NCBI RefSeq assembly: GCF_019145205.1
Contig: NZ_JAHSTT010000002.1
Coordinates: 124,001-188,000, forward strand
Source: Pseudomonas khavaziana
GTDB lineage: Bacteria > Pseudomonadota > Gammaproteobacteria > Pseudomonadales > Pseudomonadaceae
Length of the DNA stretch: 64,000 nucleotides
Direction of reading: 5' to 3'
Each line of letters starts with the position of its first letter. Positions within the stretch are counted from its first letter, which is position 1. A model generated the notes under the pieces. It made no database searches. It was not told the DNA's origin and saw nothing but the letters and a program-made list of their open reading frames with translations. A program made the position numbers and the translations under genes. Of the stretch, positions 30,011 to 39,047 are shown piece by piece.

Positions 30011-31041
30011 GCGAGCGTGACAGCCCGGACAGCCCATGGATCCAGGCCGGGCGCCTGACTTTCCTGGCGCTGTACGCGGTCACCGTGTTGGCGGCGTTGG
30101 CCTGGGCCTTTTCCAATGTGCGTCAGATCGACCCGCAGAACCGTGCCGTGGTCTTGCACTTTGGCGCCCTTGATCGCATTCAGAACGCCGGTCTGTTGCT
30201 GGCTTGGCCGCAACCCTTTGAGCAGGTGGTGTTGCTGCCGGCGGCGGACCGGGTGATCGAGCGCCGGGTAGAAAACCTGCTACGTTCCGACGCGGCGCTG
30301 CAGGCTGATCGCGTGGCCAGTTTCGCTACGCCGTTGAGCGATGCCTTGGCTGGCTCCGGTTATCTGCTGACTGGCGATGCCGGGGTAGTGCAGTTGGACG
30401 TGCGGGTTTTCTATAAGGTGACCGAGCCCTACGCTTTCGTATTGCAAGGCGAGCACGTGTTGCCTGCCCTGGATCGGCTGGTGACCCGCAGCGCTGTGGC
30501 CCTCACCGCGGCGCGGGATCTGGACACCATCCTGGTAGCCCGCCCGGAACTGATCGGCAGCGACAATGGCGCCGCCGAACGCCGCGAGCGGCTGCGCGGC
30601 GATCTGGTGCAGGGCATTAACAAACGCCTGGCGCAGTTGACCGCCAGCGGTTTGGGCCTGGGCGTCGAAGTCACCCGCGTCGATGTGCAATCGAGCCTGC
30701 CGGGCCCGGCGGTGAATGCTTTCAATGCGGTACTGACCGCCAGCCAGCAAGCCGATAAAGCCGTGGCCAATGCGCGCACCGAAGCGGAAAAACTCACCCA
30801 GAGCGCTAATCAGGAAGCTGACCGCCAGGTGCAAGTCGCCCACGCCCAGGCCAGCGAACGCTTGGCCAATGCCCAGGCGCAAACGGCTACTGTCGCCAGC
30901 CTGGCCCAGGTAAAAGACCCAGGCCTGCTGTTGCGCCTGTACCGCGAGCGCATGCCGAAGATTCTCGGTCAGGCCGGCTCCGTCACCACCGTCGACCCCA
31001 AAGACGACTCCCGCTTGATCATCCAGGGAGCCGAACAATGA
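30007..31041 (+). CDS. HflC-like SPFH protein
   Basis: 344 aa, with one N-terminal membrane helix ('LTFLALYAVTVLAALAWAF'), an SPFH domain ('IDPQNRAVVLHFGALDRIQNAGLLLAWPQPFEQVVLLP') and a long helical region ('SQQADKAVANARTEAEKLTQSANQEADRQVQVAHAQASERL'). The overall form is that of HflC, the partner of HflK, which in E. coli controls the FtsH protease. The true hflKC are usually by hflX and purA, so this is a paralogue. It overlaps both neighbours by 4 bp, a sign of a fixed-ratio complex. Confidence 0.87.
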   Translation: MSERDSPDSPWIQAGRLTFLALYAVTVLAALAWAFSNVRQIDPQNRAVVLHFGALDRIQNAGLLLAWPQPFEQVVLLPAADRVIERRVENLLRSDAALQADRVASFATPLSDALAGSGYLLTGDAGVVQLDVRVFYKVTEPYAFVLQGEHVLPALDRLVTRSAVALTAARDLDTILVARPELIGSDNGAAERRERLRGDLVQGINKRLAQLTASGLGLGVEVTRVDVQSSLPGPAVNAFNAVLTASQQADKAVANARTEAEKLTQSANQEADRQVQVAHAQASERLANAQAQTATVASLAQVKDPGLLLRLYRERMPKILGQAGSVTTVDPKDDSRLIIQGAEQ

Positions 31042-32924
31042 GCGCACCCATGCTGACTTCCGCCGAGCAGCGTAGCGCTGCCCGGCAATTGACCCTGGCC
31101 ATGCTCGCCTTGGGGCTGCTGGTACTGGGCCTGGTTTGGCGCTGGCTGGCGCCGGACCAGAACGGCGTGAGCCAGTTGCTGCTGGGCGTGGCCTCGCTGT
31201 TGGTGGCGGTACCGGTGATGCGTTCGGCCTGGTACAGCCTGCGCTTCCCGAGCCTGCACGGCATTACCGACCAATTGATTGCCCTGGCCATGCTCGGCGC
31301 CTGGGCTACCGGCGATCTGCTCACCGCAGCGCTGTTGCCGATCATCATGATCTTCGGGCATGTGCTGGAAGAGCGCAGTGTGATCGGCTCCCAGGAAGCG
31401 ATCCATGCCTTGGGCAAACTCACCCGCAGCCACGCCCGCCTGGTGCAGGCGGACGGCACCATTACCGAAGTGGATAACGGCACCCTGAATACCGGCGATA
31501 TCGTCGAAGTGCGCGCCGGTGACCGCGTGCCGGCCGATGGTGTAGTGCTGTCCGGCCAGGCGAGCCTGGATACGGCGCCGATTACCGGCGAGTCGGTGCC
31601 ATTGGAAGCCAACGTCGGCGTGCAGGTGTTTGGAGGCGCGATCAACCTCGATGGTTTGTTACGCCTTGAAGTGACGCGCACCGGCAATGAGTCGACCCTG
31701 GGCAAAGTCATCGCACTGATGCAGAACGCCGAGCGTTCCAAGCCGCCGATCACCCGGCTGCTGGAGCGTTATGCCGGCAGCTATATGGTGCTGGTGCTGT
31801 TGCTGGCGGCGGTGACCTGGTTTGTCACCAATGACGCCCAGGCCATGCTTGCCGTGTTGGTGGCAGCGTGCCCGTGCGCGTTGGTATTGTCGGCGCCGGC
31901 CACCGCGATTGCCGGGATCGCCGTGGCGGCGCGCCACGGGATTCTGATTCGTAGCTCGGCGTTCCTTGAAGAGCTGGCCGACCTGACGTCGCTGGTGGTC
32001 GACAAGACCGGCACCCTGACCTTCGGCACTTTGCGCCTGCAGTCTATCGACACCACCGCGCCGGATCGCCAGGCGTTGCTGAACCTGGCGGCCAGCCTCG
32101 GTTCTGCGAGCAGTCACCCGGTCAGCCGAGCGTTAGCGGGGTTGGCGACCCAGGAACAAATGCTGGCACTCACCGACATTCGCGAGCGCCAAGGCTTGGG
32201 CGTAATGGCACAGACCGAGCAGGGCGAAGCGGCGCTCGGGCGCCCGGAATTGTTCGAACAGTTGGGCATCGTCACTACCGGCGTTCCCACCCATGACGGC
32301 CCGATCGCCGGGCTGGCGTTGAACGGCGAGTTCCTGGCCTGGTTGCTGCTGGCCGACAGCGTCAAGCCGGAAGCGCGCCAGGCCCTGCAAGAACTGCGCG
32401 ACTTGGGCCTGGGCCGCCAACTGCTGCTGACCGGTGACCGCCAAAGCGTGGCCGATAGCCTGGCGCTGGATGTGGGCATCAGTGATGTTGAAGCCCAGGC
32501 CCTGCCGGAAGACAAGCTCAACCGCGTGCTGGGAGAAATCAGCAGCGGCTTCCGGCCGATGGTGGTGGGCGATGGCATCAACGACTCCCTGGCGCTCAAG
32601 GCCGGTGTGGTCGGTGTGGCGATGGGTGCGGGCGGCGCCGACATCGCCCTGGCGTCGGCGGACGTGGTGTTGATCGGCAGCGACTTGCGCCGCCTGGGCA
32701 CCTGTGTGCGCTTGAGTCGCCAGTGCCGGCAGACGTTGCAGGTGAACGTGATCATCGGCTTGGGCTGGACCCTGGCCATCGTAGTGTTCGCTGCCTTTGG
32801 CTGGCTGGGTGCGGCGGGCGCCATGATTGCGGCGGTGCTGCATAATCTCAGTACCTTGCTGGTACTGGGTAACGCCGGGCGTTTATTGCGCTTCCAGGAG
32901 CCGCTGTTGAAGCTCGATGAGTAA
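31038..32924 (+). CDS. Heavy-metal-translocating P1B-type ATPase
   Basis: Pumps a transition-metal ion across the inner membrane. The intramembrane metal site is C278-P279-C280 ('[12 protein letters not shown]'). The phosphorylated aspartate is D322 in 'DKTGTLTFG', the actuator loop is 'ITGESVPLE', the HP motif is 'SSHPVSRAL', and the hinge is '[13 protein letters not shown]'. 628 aa without an N-terminal HMA domain. The last helix carries '[16 protein letters not shown]' rather than the usual Cu or Zn signatures, so the metal is not assigned. It is translationally coupled to the SPFH trio and is followed by the bufferin genes, which suggests copper or zinc handling. Confidence 0.93.
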   Translation: MSAPMLTSAEQRSAARQLTLAMLALGLLVLGLVWRWLAPDQNGVSQLLLGVASLLVAVPVMRSAWYSLRFPSLHGITDQLIALAMLGAWATGDLLTAALLPIIMIFGHVLEERSVIGSQEAIHALGKLTRSHARLVQADGTITEVDNGTLNTGDIVEVRAGDRVPADGVVLSGQASLDTAPITGESVPLEANVGVQVFGGAINLDGLLRLEVTRTGNESTLGKVIALMQNAERSKPPITRLLERYAGSYMVLVLLLAAVTWFVTNDAQAMLAVLVAACPCALVLSAPATAIAGIAVAARHGILIRSSAFLEELADLTSLVVDKTGTLTFGTLRLQSIDTTAPDRQALLNLAASLGSASSHPVSRALAGLATQEQMLALTDIRERQGLGVMAQTEQGEAALGRPELFEQLGIVTTGVPTHDGPIAGLALNGEFLAWLLLADSVKPEARQALQELRDLGLGRQLLLTGDRQSVADSLALDVGISDVEAQALPEDKLNRVLGEISSGFRPMVVGDGINDSLALKAGVVGVAMGAGGADIALASADVVLIGSDLRRLGTCVRLSRQCRQTLQVNVIIGLGWTLAIVVFAAFGWLGAAGAMIAAVLHNLSTLLVLGNAGRLLRFQEPLLKLDE

Positions 32925-33040
32925 TTTCAGAAATATTTGCATACGGCTGTAACGCCGTTGGGGGGCCTCACTCTAGTGGTGTGTCGAGACTGAGCAATCC
33001 GTTCAGACCGACTCCACTACCGATTTATGAGGACTACACA

Positions 33041-33292
33041 ATGAACATCAAACAAGCCGTTTCCGGTGCAGCCCTGGCAATCGCTGCCGCTTCCATGTTT
33101 GCCGGTGTCGCCACCCAGGTACAGGCTGCCGACGCTTCGGTTCATTGCTACGGCGTCACCTCCTGCAAAGGCATGAACGATTGCAAGACCGCCGAAAACG
33201 CTTGCAAAGGCCAGGCTGTCTGCAAAGGCCACGGCTTCAAGGCTATGACCAAGGCTGCTTGCGACGAGGCTGGCGGCAAAGTCGGCGAGTAA
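33041..33292 (+). CDS. Bufferin-type metallophore precursor (DUF2282-like, Cys-rich periplasmic peptide)
   Basis: 83-aa precursor. A signal peptide spans residues 1-29 ('[21 protein letters not shown]'). The mature part has six cysteines at 36, 42, 48, 55, 61 and 74 in the pattern CYGVTSC...NDCK...[11 protein letters not shown], and many lysines. This matches the small peptides that precede DUF692/DUF2063 pairs and were recently named bufferins, RiPPs that bind copper after cysteine modification. I favour the BufA2 subtype. The ATG at 33041 has GAGGA in good position; in-frame upstream sequence has no support. Export by Sec and periplasmic copper binding are inferred from the family. Confidence 0.86.
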   Translation: MNIKQAVSGAALAIAAASMFAGVATQVQAADASVHCYGVTSCKGMNDCKTAENACKGQAVCKGHGFKAMTKAACDEAGGKVGE

Positions 33293-33358
33293 GCGACAAC
33301 CGAGTGCAACCGTAGCGGTCCCGCTCCACCGCTGCGGACACTTTTGCGGGAGTTCATG

Positions 33359-34204
33359 ATGAGCAGTTCCTTCCCCTCCCTGGGTTATGGCCTGGGTTTA
33401 CGCAACGAATACTATGAGCAGATCCTGGCGCAATCTCCTGCGGTGGATTGGTTCGAAGTGATTTCCGAGAATTATCTGGTGCCGGGCGGCAAAGCCTTGT
33501 ACTACCTGGATGCCATAGCCGAGCGCTATCCCTTGGTGATGCACGGGGTGTCCTTGTCCATCGGCGGGCCCCATGCCCTCGATACCGAATACCTGGAGCA
33601 AATCAAACAGCTCGCCGAGCGCATCCAGCCGGCGTGGATTTCCGATCACCTGTGCTGGAGCCGCGGCAACGCGCACCAGTTGCATGACCTGCTGCCTCTG
33701 CCCTACACCGAAGAAAGCCTCTACCAGGTGGCCGGGCGTGTGCGTCAGGTGCAGGATGTGTTGCAGCGCCCGCTGGTACTGGAAAACGTCTCCAGCTATG
33801 TGCGCTCCAAGGCCGATGACTTTACCGAGTGGGAATTCCTCAACGCCCTGGCCCACCTGAGCGGTTGCCAGTTGTTGTTGGACGTCAATAACGTCTACGT
33901 CAGCTCGCGTAACCATGGGTTCGATGCCTGGACGTTTATTCGCAACCTGCCGCCCGAGAGCATCCGCCAACTGCACCTGGCGGGGCATATGGACTACGGC
34001 CACTACGTGGTCGACACCCATGACCATCCGGTGTGCGACCCGGTATGGGCGCTGTATCAGCAGACCCTGGAGCATTTTGGTCCGGTGTCGACACTCTTGG
34101 AGCGCGATGACCATTTCCCGCCGTTCGAAGAGTTACTCACCGAATTGAGCAAGGCCCGTGAACTGGGTGCCAGCGCCTTGGCCCGGAGATCGCTATGCGC
34201 CTGA
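33359..34204 (+). CDS. DUF692 family MbnB-like multinuclear iron enzyme (BufB)
   Basis: TIM-barrel oxidative enzyme related to MbnB of methanobactin synthesis; it converts cysteines of the precursor to heterocycles. Metal-binding residues are visible in 'VMHGVSLSIGG', 'ISDHLCWS', 'LVLENVSSY', 'LLLDVNNVYVSSRNHGF', 'LHLAGHMDY' and 'DTHDHPV'. 281 aa from the ATG at 33359, which has GGGAG upstream. It follows the precursor gene by 66 bp and overlaps bufC by 10 bp. Confidence 0.9.
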   Translation: MSSSFPSLGYGLGLRNEYYEQILAQSPAVDWFEVISENYLVPGGKALYYLDAIAERYPLVMHGVSLSIGGPHALDTEYLEQIKQLAERIQPAWISDHLCWSRGNAHQLHDLLPLPYTEESLYQVAGRVRQVQDVLQRPLVLENVSSYVRSKADDFTEWEFLNALAHLSGCQLLLDVNNVYVSSRNHGFDAWTFIRNLPPESIRQLHLAGHMDYGHYVVDTHDHPVCDPVWALYQQTLEHFGPVSTLLERDDHFPPFEELLTELSKARELGASALARRSLCA

Positions 34205-34983
34205 TCGACTGGCAATTGGCTTTTGAGCAGCATCTGTTATCCGAAACGTCCGTCGCCAATAGTAGCTTTGCCGCCACCTTGCTGGGTGGGCCGACGCTGG
34301 ACGTAGACACGGGGCTGGCCATTTATCACAACGCCTACCTGTCGCGATTGCAGGAAGTGCTGCGCCATGACTTCGGCGCCATTTGGTATTGGCTGGGAGA
34401 TGATGAGTTTGCCTTGCTGACCCAAGCCTATATCCGTCGATATCCCTCGGCCCACTACAGCCTGCGCTGGCTGGGTGAGCGCTTTGCAGTGTTTATCCTT
34501 GAGTACCTGGTCGCAGAACAAAGTGCGCCGCTGGCTGAAATGGCGCGCTTGGAGTGGGCGTTCACCCTGGCGTTTGATGCGCCCCAGGGTGCGCCGCTGA
34601 CCCTGAATGACATGGCGCAACTGGCGCCGGAAGACTGGCCGACGTTGCAGGTCATCCTCGCGCCTTCAGTGCAGCAGTTGCTTTGCCGTTTCAATACGGT
34701 GGCGATCTGGCGGGCCAGCAAGGATGAATCGGATTTCCCCGGCAGCCAAGCTCTGAATCTGGCGCAACTCTGCCTGGTGTGGCGCCATGAGAATGTGTGC
34801 CACTACCGCAGCCTGGAGCCCGGAGAAGCCTTTGCTCTGGCGGGGATGGTGACCGCCGGTTGGAGTTTTTCAGAACTGTGTGCCCAGTTGGCAGTCACTT
34901 ATGAAGAGGGCGCACCACTGCAAGCGGTCACATGGCTGAAACAGTGGATCCAGGACGGTTTGCTCGAGCGACGAGTGCCATAG
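34195..34983 (+). CDS. DUF2063 family protein, MbnC-like partner (BufC)
   Basis: 262-aa partner needed with the DUF692 enzyme to recognise and modify the peptide. The N-terminal domain has the DUF2063 pattern 'FAATLLGGPTLDVDTGLAIYHNAYLSRLQEVLRHDFGAIWYWLGDDEFALLTQAYI'. A second domain follows with 'LLCRFNTVAIWRA' and 'HYRSLEPGEAFALAGM'. Its ATG lies inside the end of bufB, so the two are translationally coupled, as expected for a heterodimer. Confidence 0.88.
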   Translation: MRLIDWQLAFEQHLLSETSVANSSFAATLLGGPTLDVDTGLAIYHNAYLSRLQEVLRHDFGAIWYWLGDDEFALLTQAYIRRYPSAHYSLRWLGERFAVFILEYLVAEQSAPLAEMARLEWAFTLAFDAPQGAPLTLNDMAQLAPEDWPTLQVILAPSVQQLLCRFNTVAIWRASKDESDFPGSQALNLAQLCLVWRHENVCHYRSLEPGEAFALAGMVTAGWSFSELCAQLAVTYEEGAPLQAVTWLKQWIQDGLLERRVP

Positions 34984-34989
34984 AAAGGT

Positions 34990-35005
34990 GCTATCGATCG
35001 ATAGC
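34990..35005. other. Perfect 16-bp palindrome upstream of cfa
   Basis: GCTATCGATCGATAGC is a self-complementary 16-mer between the bufC stop and the cfa start. It has no loop or T-tract, so an operator is likelier than a terminator. I do not recognise the binding protein. Confidence 0.4.
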
Positions 35006-35068
35006 TTCCTACTTTGTTTGGGATGGTCTACCCTCACTGCAGACGTCTGAAACAAGGGGGGACTACTC

Positions 35069-36253
35069 ATGCTCGCGCAACTTCCACCGGCCTTACAGAA
35101 TCTTCAGCTACCGCTGCGTCTTCGACTCTGGGACGGCCATGAATTCAACTTGGGCCCCGAGCCCAGTGTGACCATCGTGGTCAAGGATCCCACGGTCGTG
35201 TCCAAGCTTAGCCATCCAACGCTCGACGCTCTGGGCGAAGCTTTCGTCGAAGGCAAACTGGAGCTGGAAGGCTCCATCTCCGAAGTAATCCGGGTCTGTG
35301 ATGAATTGAGTCACGCCTTGGTCGATGACGACGAAGGCAGCCGGCCGGTGCGCTCGATCCATGACAAGGCCACCGACGCGGCAGCCATTTCCTATCACTA
35401 CGACTTGTCCAACGAGTTCTACCAGCTCTGGCTGGATCAGGACATGGCGTATTCCTGCGGTTATTTCGAAACCGGCAGCGAATCAATCGACCAGGCCCAG
35501 CAAGACAAATTCCGCCACCTGTGCCGCAAATTGCGGCTGCAACCGGGTGAGTATCTGCTCGATGTGGGTTGTGGTTGGGGCGGACTTGCGCGGTTTGCGG
35601 CGCGGGAATTCGGGGTCAAGGTGTTTGGCATCACCCTGAGCAAGGAGCAACTGGCGCTGGCCAAGGAGCGCGTGAAAGCCGAAGGACTGGAAGATCAGGT
35701 CGACCTGCAACTCCTTGATTACCGCGACCTGCCCCAGGACGGTCGTTTCGACAAAGTGGTGAGCGTGGGCATGTTCGAACACGTCGGCCACGCCAACCTG
35801 GCGCAGTATTGCCAAACCCTGTTTGGCGCCGTACGCGAAGGTGGCCTGGTGATGAACCATGGCATTACCGCCAAGCACACTGATGGCCGCCCAGTAGGCC
35901 GTGGTGCCGGGGACTTTATCGAACGCTACGTGTTCCCCAATGGGGAGCTGCCGCACCTGGCGATGATGACCGCTGAGATCAGTGAAGTCGGGCTGGAAGT
36001 GGTCGATGTCGAAAGTTTGCGTTTGCACTATGCACGCACTTTGGACCATTGGAGCGAGCGCCTGGAAGACAACCTGGAAGCGGCGGCGAAGATGGTACCG
36101 GAGCAGGCACTGCGCATCTGGCGCCTGTACCTGGCCGGTTGCGCCTATGCGTTTGCCCGGGGTTGGATCAACCTGCATCAGATCCTGGCGGTGAAACCTC
36201 ACGCCGATGGCAGCCATGAACTGCCCTGGACGCGGGAAGATCTCTATCGCTAA
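35069..36253 (+). CDS. cfa: Cyclopropane-fatty-acyl-phospholipid synthase
   Basis: Adds a methylene from SAM across double bonds of membrane phospholipid acyl chains, mostly on entering stationary phase. SAM motif 'LLDVGCGWGGLARFAA' is at about 163-178, with the family motifs 'YDLSNEFYQLWLDQDMAYSCGYF', 'VSVGMFEHVGHANL' and 'FIERYVFPNGELPHL'. 394 aa, complete. A purine-rich Shine-Dalgarno (GGGGGGA) precedes the ATG at 35069. Followed by a REP hairpin that may end transcription. Confidence 0.94.
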   Translation: MLAQLPPALQNLQLPLRLRLWDGHEFNLGPEPSVTIVVKDPTVVSKLSHPTLDALGEAFVEGKLELEGSISEVIRVCDELSHALVDDDEGSRPVRSIHDKATDAAAISYHYDLSNEFYQLWLDQDMAYSCGYFETGSESIDQAQQDKFRHLCRKLRLQPGEYLLDVGCGWGGLARFAAREFGVKVFGITLSKEQLALAKERVKAEGLEDQVDLQLLDYRDLPQDGRFDKVVSVGMFEHVGHANLAQYCQTLFGAVREGGLVMNHGITAKHTDGRPVGRGAGDFIERYVFPNGELPHLAMMTAEISEVGLEVVDVESLRLHYARTLDHWSERLEDNLEAAAKMVPEQALRIWRLYLAGCAYAFARGWINLHQILAVKPHADGSHELPWTREDLYR

Positions 36254-36283
36254 GCCGCTTTCCAGAATACTGGAGATCCAAAT

Positions 36284-36308
36284 GTGGGAGGGGCTTGCCC
36301 CCTCCCAC
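36284..36308. repeat. Single REP hairpin (family A variant), possible terminator
   Basis: GTGGGAGGGG (36284-36293) and CCCCTCCCAC (36299-36308) make a perfect 10-bp stem with a CTTGC loop. It lies between the convergent cfa and cls genes and is followed by TTTTCCC. It is a solo REP of the family that elsewhere forms doublets and may serve as a bidirectional terminator. Confidence 0.75.
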
Positions 36309-36326
36309 TTTTCCCTATTTTGTCTG

Positions 36327-37766
36327 TTACAGGATCGGTGAGATCAAGCGTGCCACCCGCATCCCCAATTGTTGCAGGCGGCGAGTCTCACGGCTTTCCT
36401 CCTGGCTGACCTCATGGGACAGGGCGAAATCGTCCAGCAGCATGTGTTCAACCTGGCTGGCGAAGGCTTCGTCCACCGTCAGCAACATCACTTCGAAATT
36501 CAGCCGGAATGAACGGTTGTCCATATTTGCGCTGCCAATAGCGCTGATTTCCCTGTCCACCAACACCACCTTCTGATGCAGAAACCCTGGCGTGTAGCGG
36601 AAGACCCGCACGCCTGCGCGCACCGCTTCGATGGCGTAAAGGCTCGAGGCGGCATATACGATGCGGTGGTCGGGCCGCGATGGCAGCAGCAGGCGCACGT
36701 CCACCCCACGCAGCACTGCCAGGCGCAGGGCTGCAAACACGGCTTCGTCGGGAACGAAGTAGGGGCTGGTGATCCAGACCCGTTCGGTCGCCGCGTGGAT
36801 GGCCTCGACGAAAAACAGCGAGCAGGTTTCATAGGGATCGGCCGGGCCACTGGCGAGCAGTTGGCAAAGCACGCCGTCTTCAGGATAAGCGTCCGGCAGT
36901 ATCAGTGGCGGCAGTTCCCGTGCAGCCCAGAACCAGTCCTCGGCAAACGATTCCTGCAGGCACGCCACCACCGGGCCGGTGACTTGCACATGGGTGTCGC
37001 GCCATGGCGCCAACGGTGGTTTTTTGCCCAGGTATTCATCGCCGACGTTATGCCCGCCGACAAACCCCGTAAGACCGTCCACCACCACGATCTTACGGTG
37101 GTTACGGAAGTTGACCTGGAAACGATTGAGCCAGCCGCTGCGGGTGGCGAACGCTTTGACCTGCACCCCGGCGTCGCGCAGAGACTGCACGTAGCGATGA
37201 GGCAGTGCATGGCTGCCGATGCGGTCGTACAGCACGTAGATCGCCACGCCTTGGGCGGCTTTTTTCTTCAGCAGGGCCTGTAACTGGCGGCCCAGTTCAT
37301 CATCATGAATGATGAAGAATTGGAACAGCACGGCGGTCTTGGCGTTGCCAATGGCCTCGAAGATCGCGCCGAACGTGGCATCACCATTGATCAGCAAGCG
37401 CACTTCGTTATTGGCCAGGCACGGCATGCGCCCCAGCTTGGGCATGGCGCGCAGGGAGGCATAGGCGCTGGAGTTGCGTGCCGCTAGGGCTTCCTCTACC
37501 CATGGGCGCCAGTTCAGTTCGGTGATCGCCGTGTGCATTTCCTGGTTGGCCTGGCGACGGGCCTGGATGTACGCGTCGAAGGTGCTGCGGCCGAAAATCA
37601 GGTAGGGGATCAGCGTCAGGTAAGGCATGAACATCAGCGACAAGGCCCAGGCGATCGAGCCTTGAGCGGTGCGGACAGTCAGTACCGCGTGAATTGCGGC
37701 GAGGCTCCCGAGAACGTGCAGCGTGGCAATGAAGTAGGCGAGCAGGTGCGGGCCAAAGAAATCCAT
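36327..37766 (-). CDS. clsA: Cardiolipin synthase A (phospholipase D family)
   Basis: Joins two phosphatidylglycerols to give cardiolipin. Two N-terminal membrane helices (about 5-60) precede two PLD domains. HKD motif 1 is 'HRKIVVVD' (H223, K225, D230) and motif 2 is 'HQKVVLVD' (H397, K399, D404). 479 aa, close to E. coli ClsA. It converges on cfa, another membrane-lipid enzyme. Confidence 0.95.
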   Translation of the reverse strand: MDFFGPHLLAYFIATLHVLGSLAAIHAVLTVRTAQGSIAWALSLMFMPYLTLIPYLIFGRSTFDAYIQARRQANQEMHTAITELNWRPWVEEALAARNSSAYASLRAMPKLGRMPCLANNEVRLLINGDATFGAIFEAIGNAKTAVLFQFFIIHDDELGRQLQALLKKKAAQGVAIYVLYDRIGSHALPHRYVQSLRDAGVQVKAFATRSGWLNRFQVNFRNHRKIVVVDGLTGFVGGHNVGDEYLGKKPPLAPWRDTHVQVTGPVVACLQESFAEDWFWAARELPPLILPDAYPEDGVLCQLLASGPADPYETCSLFFVEAIHAATERVWITSPYFVPDEAVFAALRLAVLRGVDVRLLLPSRPDHRIVYAASSLYAIEAVRAGVRVFRYTPGFLHQKVVLVDREISAIGSANMDNRSFRLNFEVMLLTVDEAFASQVEHMLLDDFALSHEVSQEESRETRRLQQLGMRVARLISPIL

Positions 37767-37896
37767 GAACGACGTAACTCCAGGCAGTCCAGTGCGTAAC
37801 AGACCATGAACGACGGCGAATGTCGCTATTTTATTTGCCGTGCAACACTGGCCGCTTTGCGGCGTCTAACGCCGACAATTACCCAGGAGTTACCCG

Positions 37897-38418
37897 ATGA
37901 ATGCTCGTCTGCTAGGTTTGGCCATGGTTGTTGGGTTGTCGCTGCCGGTGGCGGCGCAGGCGCAGATGTTGGCGCCGGGCTTGTGGGAATTGACCACCAG
38001 CAATATGAAGGTCGATAACCAGGACCTGCCGGATCTGTCGCTGATCCTCGGTCAGCTCAAGCAACAGATGACCCCTGAACAGCGCGCCATGCTCGAAAAG
38101 CAAGGCATCAACATGGCCGGTAAGGGCGTGCAGGTGTGCCTGACCCCAGCCCAGGTTGCGTCCGACTCCATCCCGTTGACCGACCCTCAATCGGGTTGCA
38201 AACAGGAAGTGACCGACAAGAGCGGCAACCAGTGGAAATTCCGTTTCAGCTGCCCGAAAGCCCAAGGCACAGGCGTAGCGACGTTCCAGAGCCAGAAAGA
38301 ATTCACCACCACCGTCAACGGTACGTTCAATGCCACCGGCATCCAGCAGAAGGGCAGCCTGGACAGCCACGCCCAATGGCTGGGCAACGATTGCGGAACA
38401 GTCAAGCCACGCGCTTAA
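37897..38418 (+). CDS. DUF3617 family secreted protein
   Basis: 173-aa protein with a signal peptide ('LLGLAMVVGLSLPVAAQAQ', cleavage near residue 22). The DUF3617 opening 'LAPGLWELTTSNMKV' and three later cysteines ('VQVCLTPAQ', 'SGCKQEV', 'FSCPKAQ', plus 'GNDCGTV' near the end) are typical of this periplasmic family of unknown role. The ATG at 37897 has CAGGAG upstream. It converges on the carbonic anhydrase gene. Confidence 0.88.
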   Translation: MNARLLGLAMVVGLSLPVAAQAQMLAPGLWELTTSNMKVDNQDLPDLSLILGQLKQQMTPEQRAMLEKQGINMAGKGVQVCLTPAQVASDSIPLTDPQSGCKQEVTDKSGNQWKFRFSCPKAQGTGVATFQSQKEFTTTVNGTFNATGIQQKGSLDSHAQWLGNDCGTVKPRA

Positions 38419-38486
38419 CGCAGAACATGCAGGGACGTCCCTGGCCGTTGTGACAGGCCAGGTGCCCGGAAACCAGCGCGTGTGGC

Positions 38487-39047
38487 TCAGAACTCGTTTT
38501 GCAAGGCTTTGTAACCGCGCACGAGGTCCACGTTGGTGCGCGCCACGTCTTCGGAAAACTCCGAGGCACTGACACTCACCGGCGGGAATTGCGACAAGTC
38601 GGTGCTGGGCCCGATGCGGGTGGTGGAGGGCACGTAGAAGGCGGCGGGCAGGTCGCGGCCGTCGACCACTGAGTTGTGGCGCACCACGCAGCCATCGCCC
38701 ACGGCGCAGTTGAACAGCACGCTGTTGAAACCGATAAACACGCGGTCACCGACCGCGCAGGGGCCGTGGACGATGGAGCGGTGGGCGATCGAGGTGAACT
38801 CGCCGATGGTCACCGCCGCGCCAGACTTGGAATGGATGACCACGCCGTCCTGGATGTTGGAGTTGGCGCCGATGGTAATCGGGTCCATGGCGCCGCTGGC
38901 GTCGACTTCGTCTGCACGGATCACGGCATAGGGGCCGACGAACACGTTCTCGCCGATGATGACTTTGCCGCAAATGATCGCGGTTTTGTCGACGTAGGCC
39001 GATTCAGCAATCACCGGCAGGTCGCCGGAAGGGTTCTTGCGGATCAT
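38487..39047 (-). CDS. Gamma-class carbonic anhydrase-like hexapeptide-repeat protein
   Basis: Left-handed beta-helix protein of 186 aa ('NVFVGPYAVIRAD', 'ITIGANSNIQDGVVIHSK', 'VTIGEFTSIAHRSIVHGPCAVGDRVFIGFNSVLFNCAVGDGCVVRHNSVVDG'). Histidines at positions equivalent to the gamma-CA metal ligands are present. Gamma-CAs can use iron or cobalt in place of zinc, which fits its place at the end of a zinc-starvation operon with the metal ABC importer and folE2. It overlaps the binding-protein gene by 4 bp. The homologous pseudomonad gene lies in the same zinc-responsive block. Confidence 0.88.
   Translation of the reverse strand: MIRKNPSGDLPVIAESAYVDKTAIICGKVIIGENVFVGPYAVIRADEVDASGAMDPITIGANSNIQDGVVIHSKSGAAVTIGEFTSIAHRSIVHGPCAVGDRVFIGFNSVLFNCAVGDGCVVRHNSVVDGRDLPAAFYVPSTTRIGPSTDLSQFPPVSVSASEFSEDVARTNVDLVRGYKALQNEF

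Noticed and set aside
28355..30037. 560-codon minus-strand frame over the SPFH genes
   Set aside because: Antisense to two well-supported SPFH genes; His/Arg/Gln-rich with no domain.
32948..32988. Possible ECF-type promoter (TGTAACG ... GTCGAG) upstream of the bufferin precursor
   Set aside because: The spacing between the two pieces is about 28 bp, too long for an ECF promoter.
38430..38443. CAGGGACGTCCCTG palindrome between DUF3617 and carbonic anhydrase genes
   Set aside because: A 14-bp palindrome without a loop or T-run in a convergent gap; neither terminator nor known operator could be supported.
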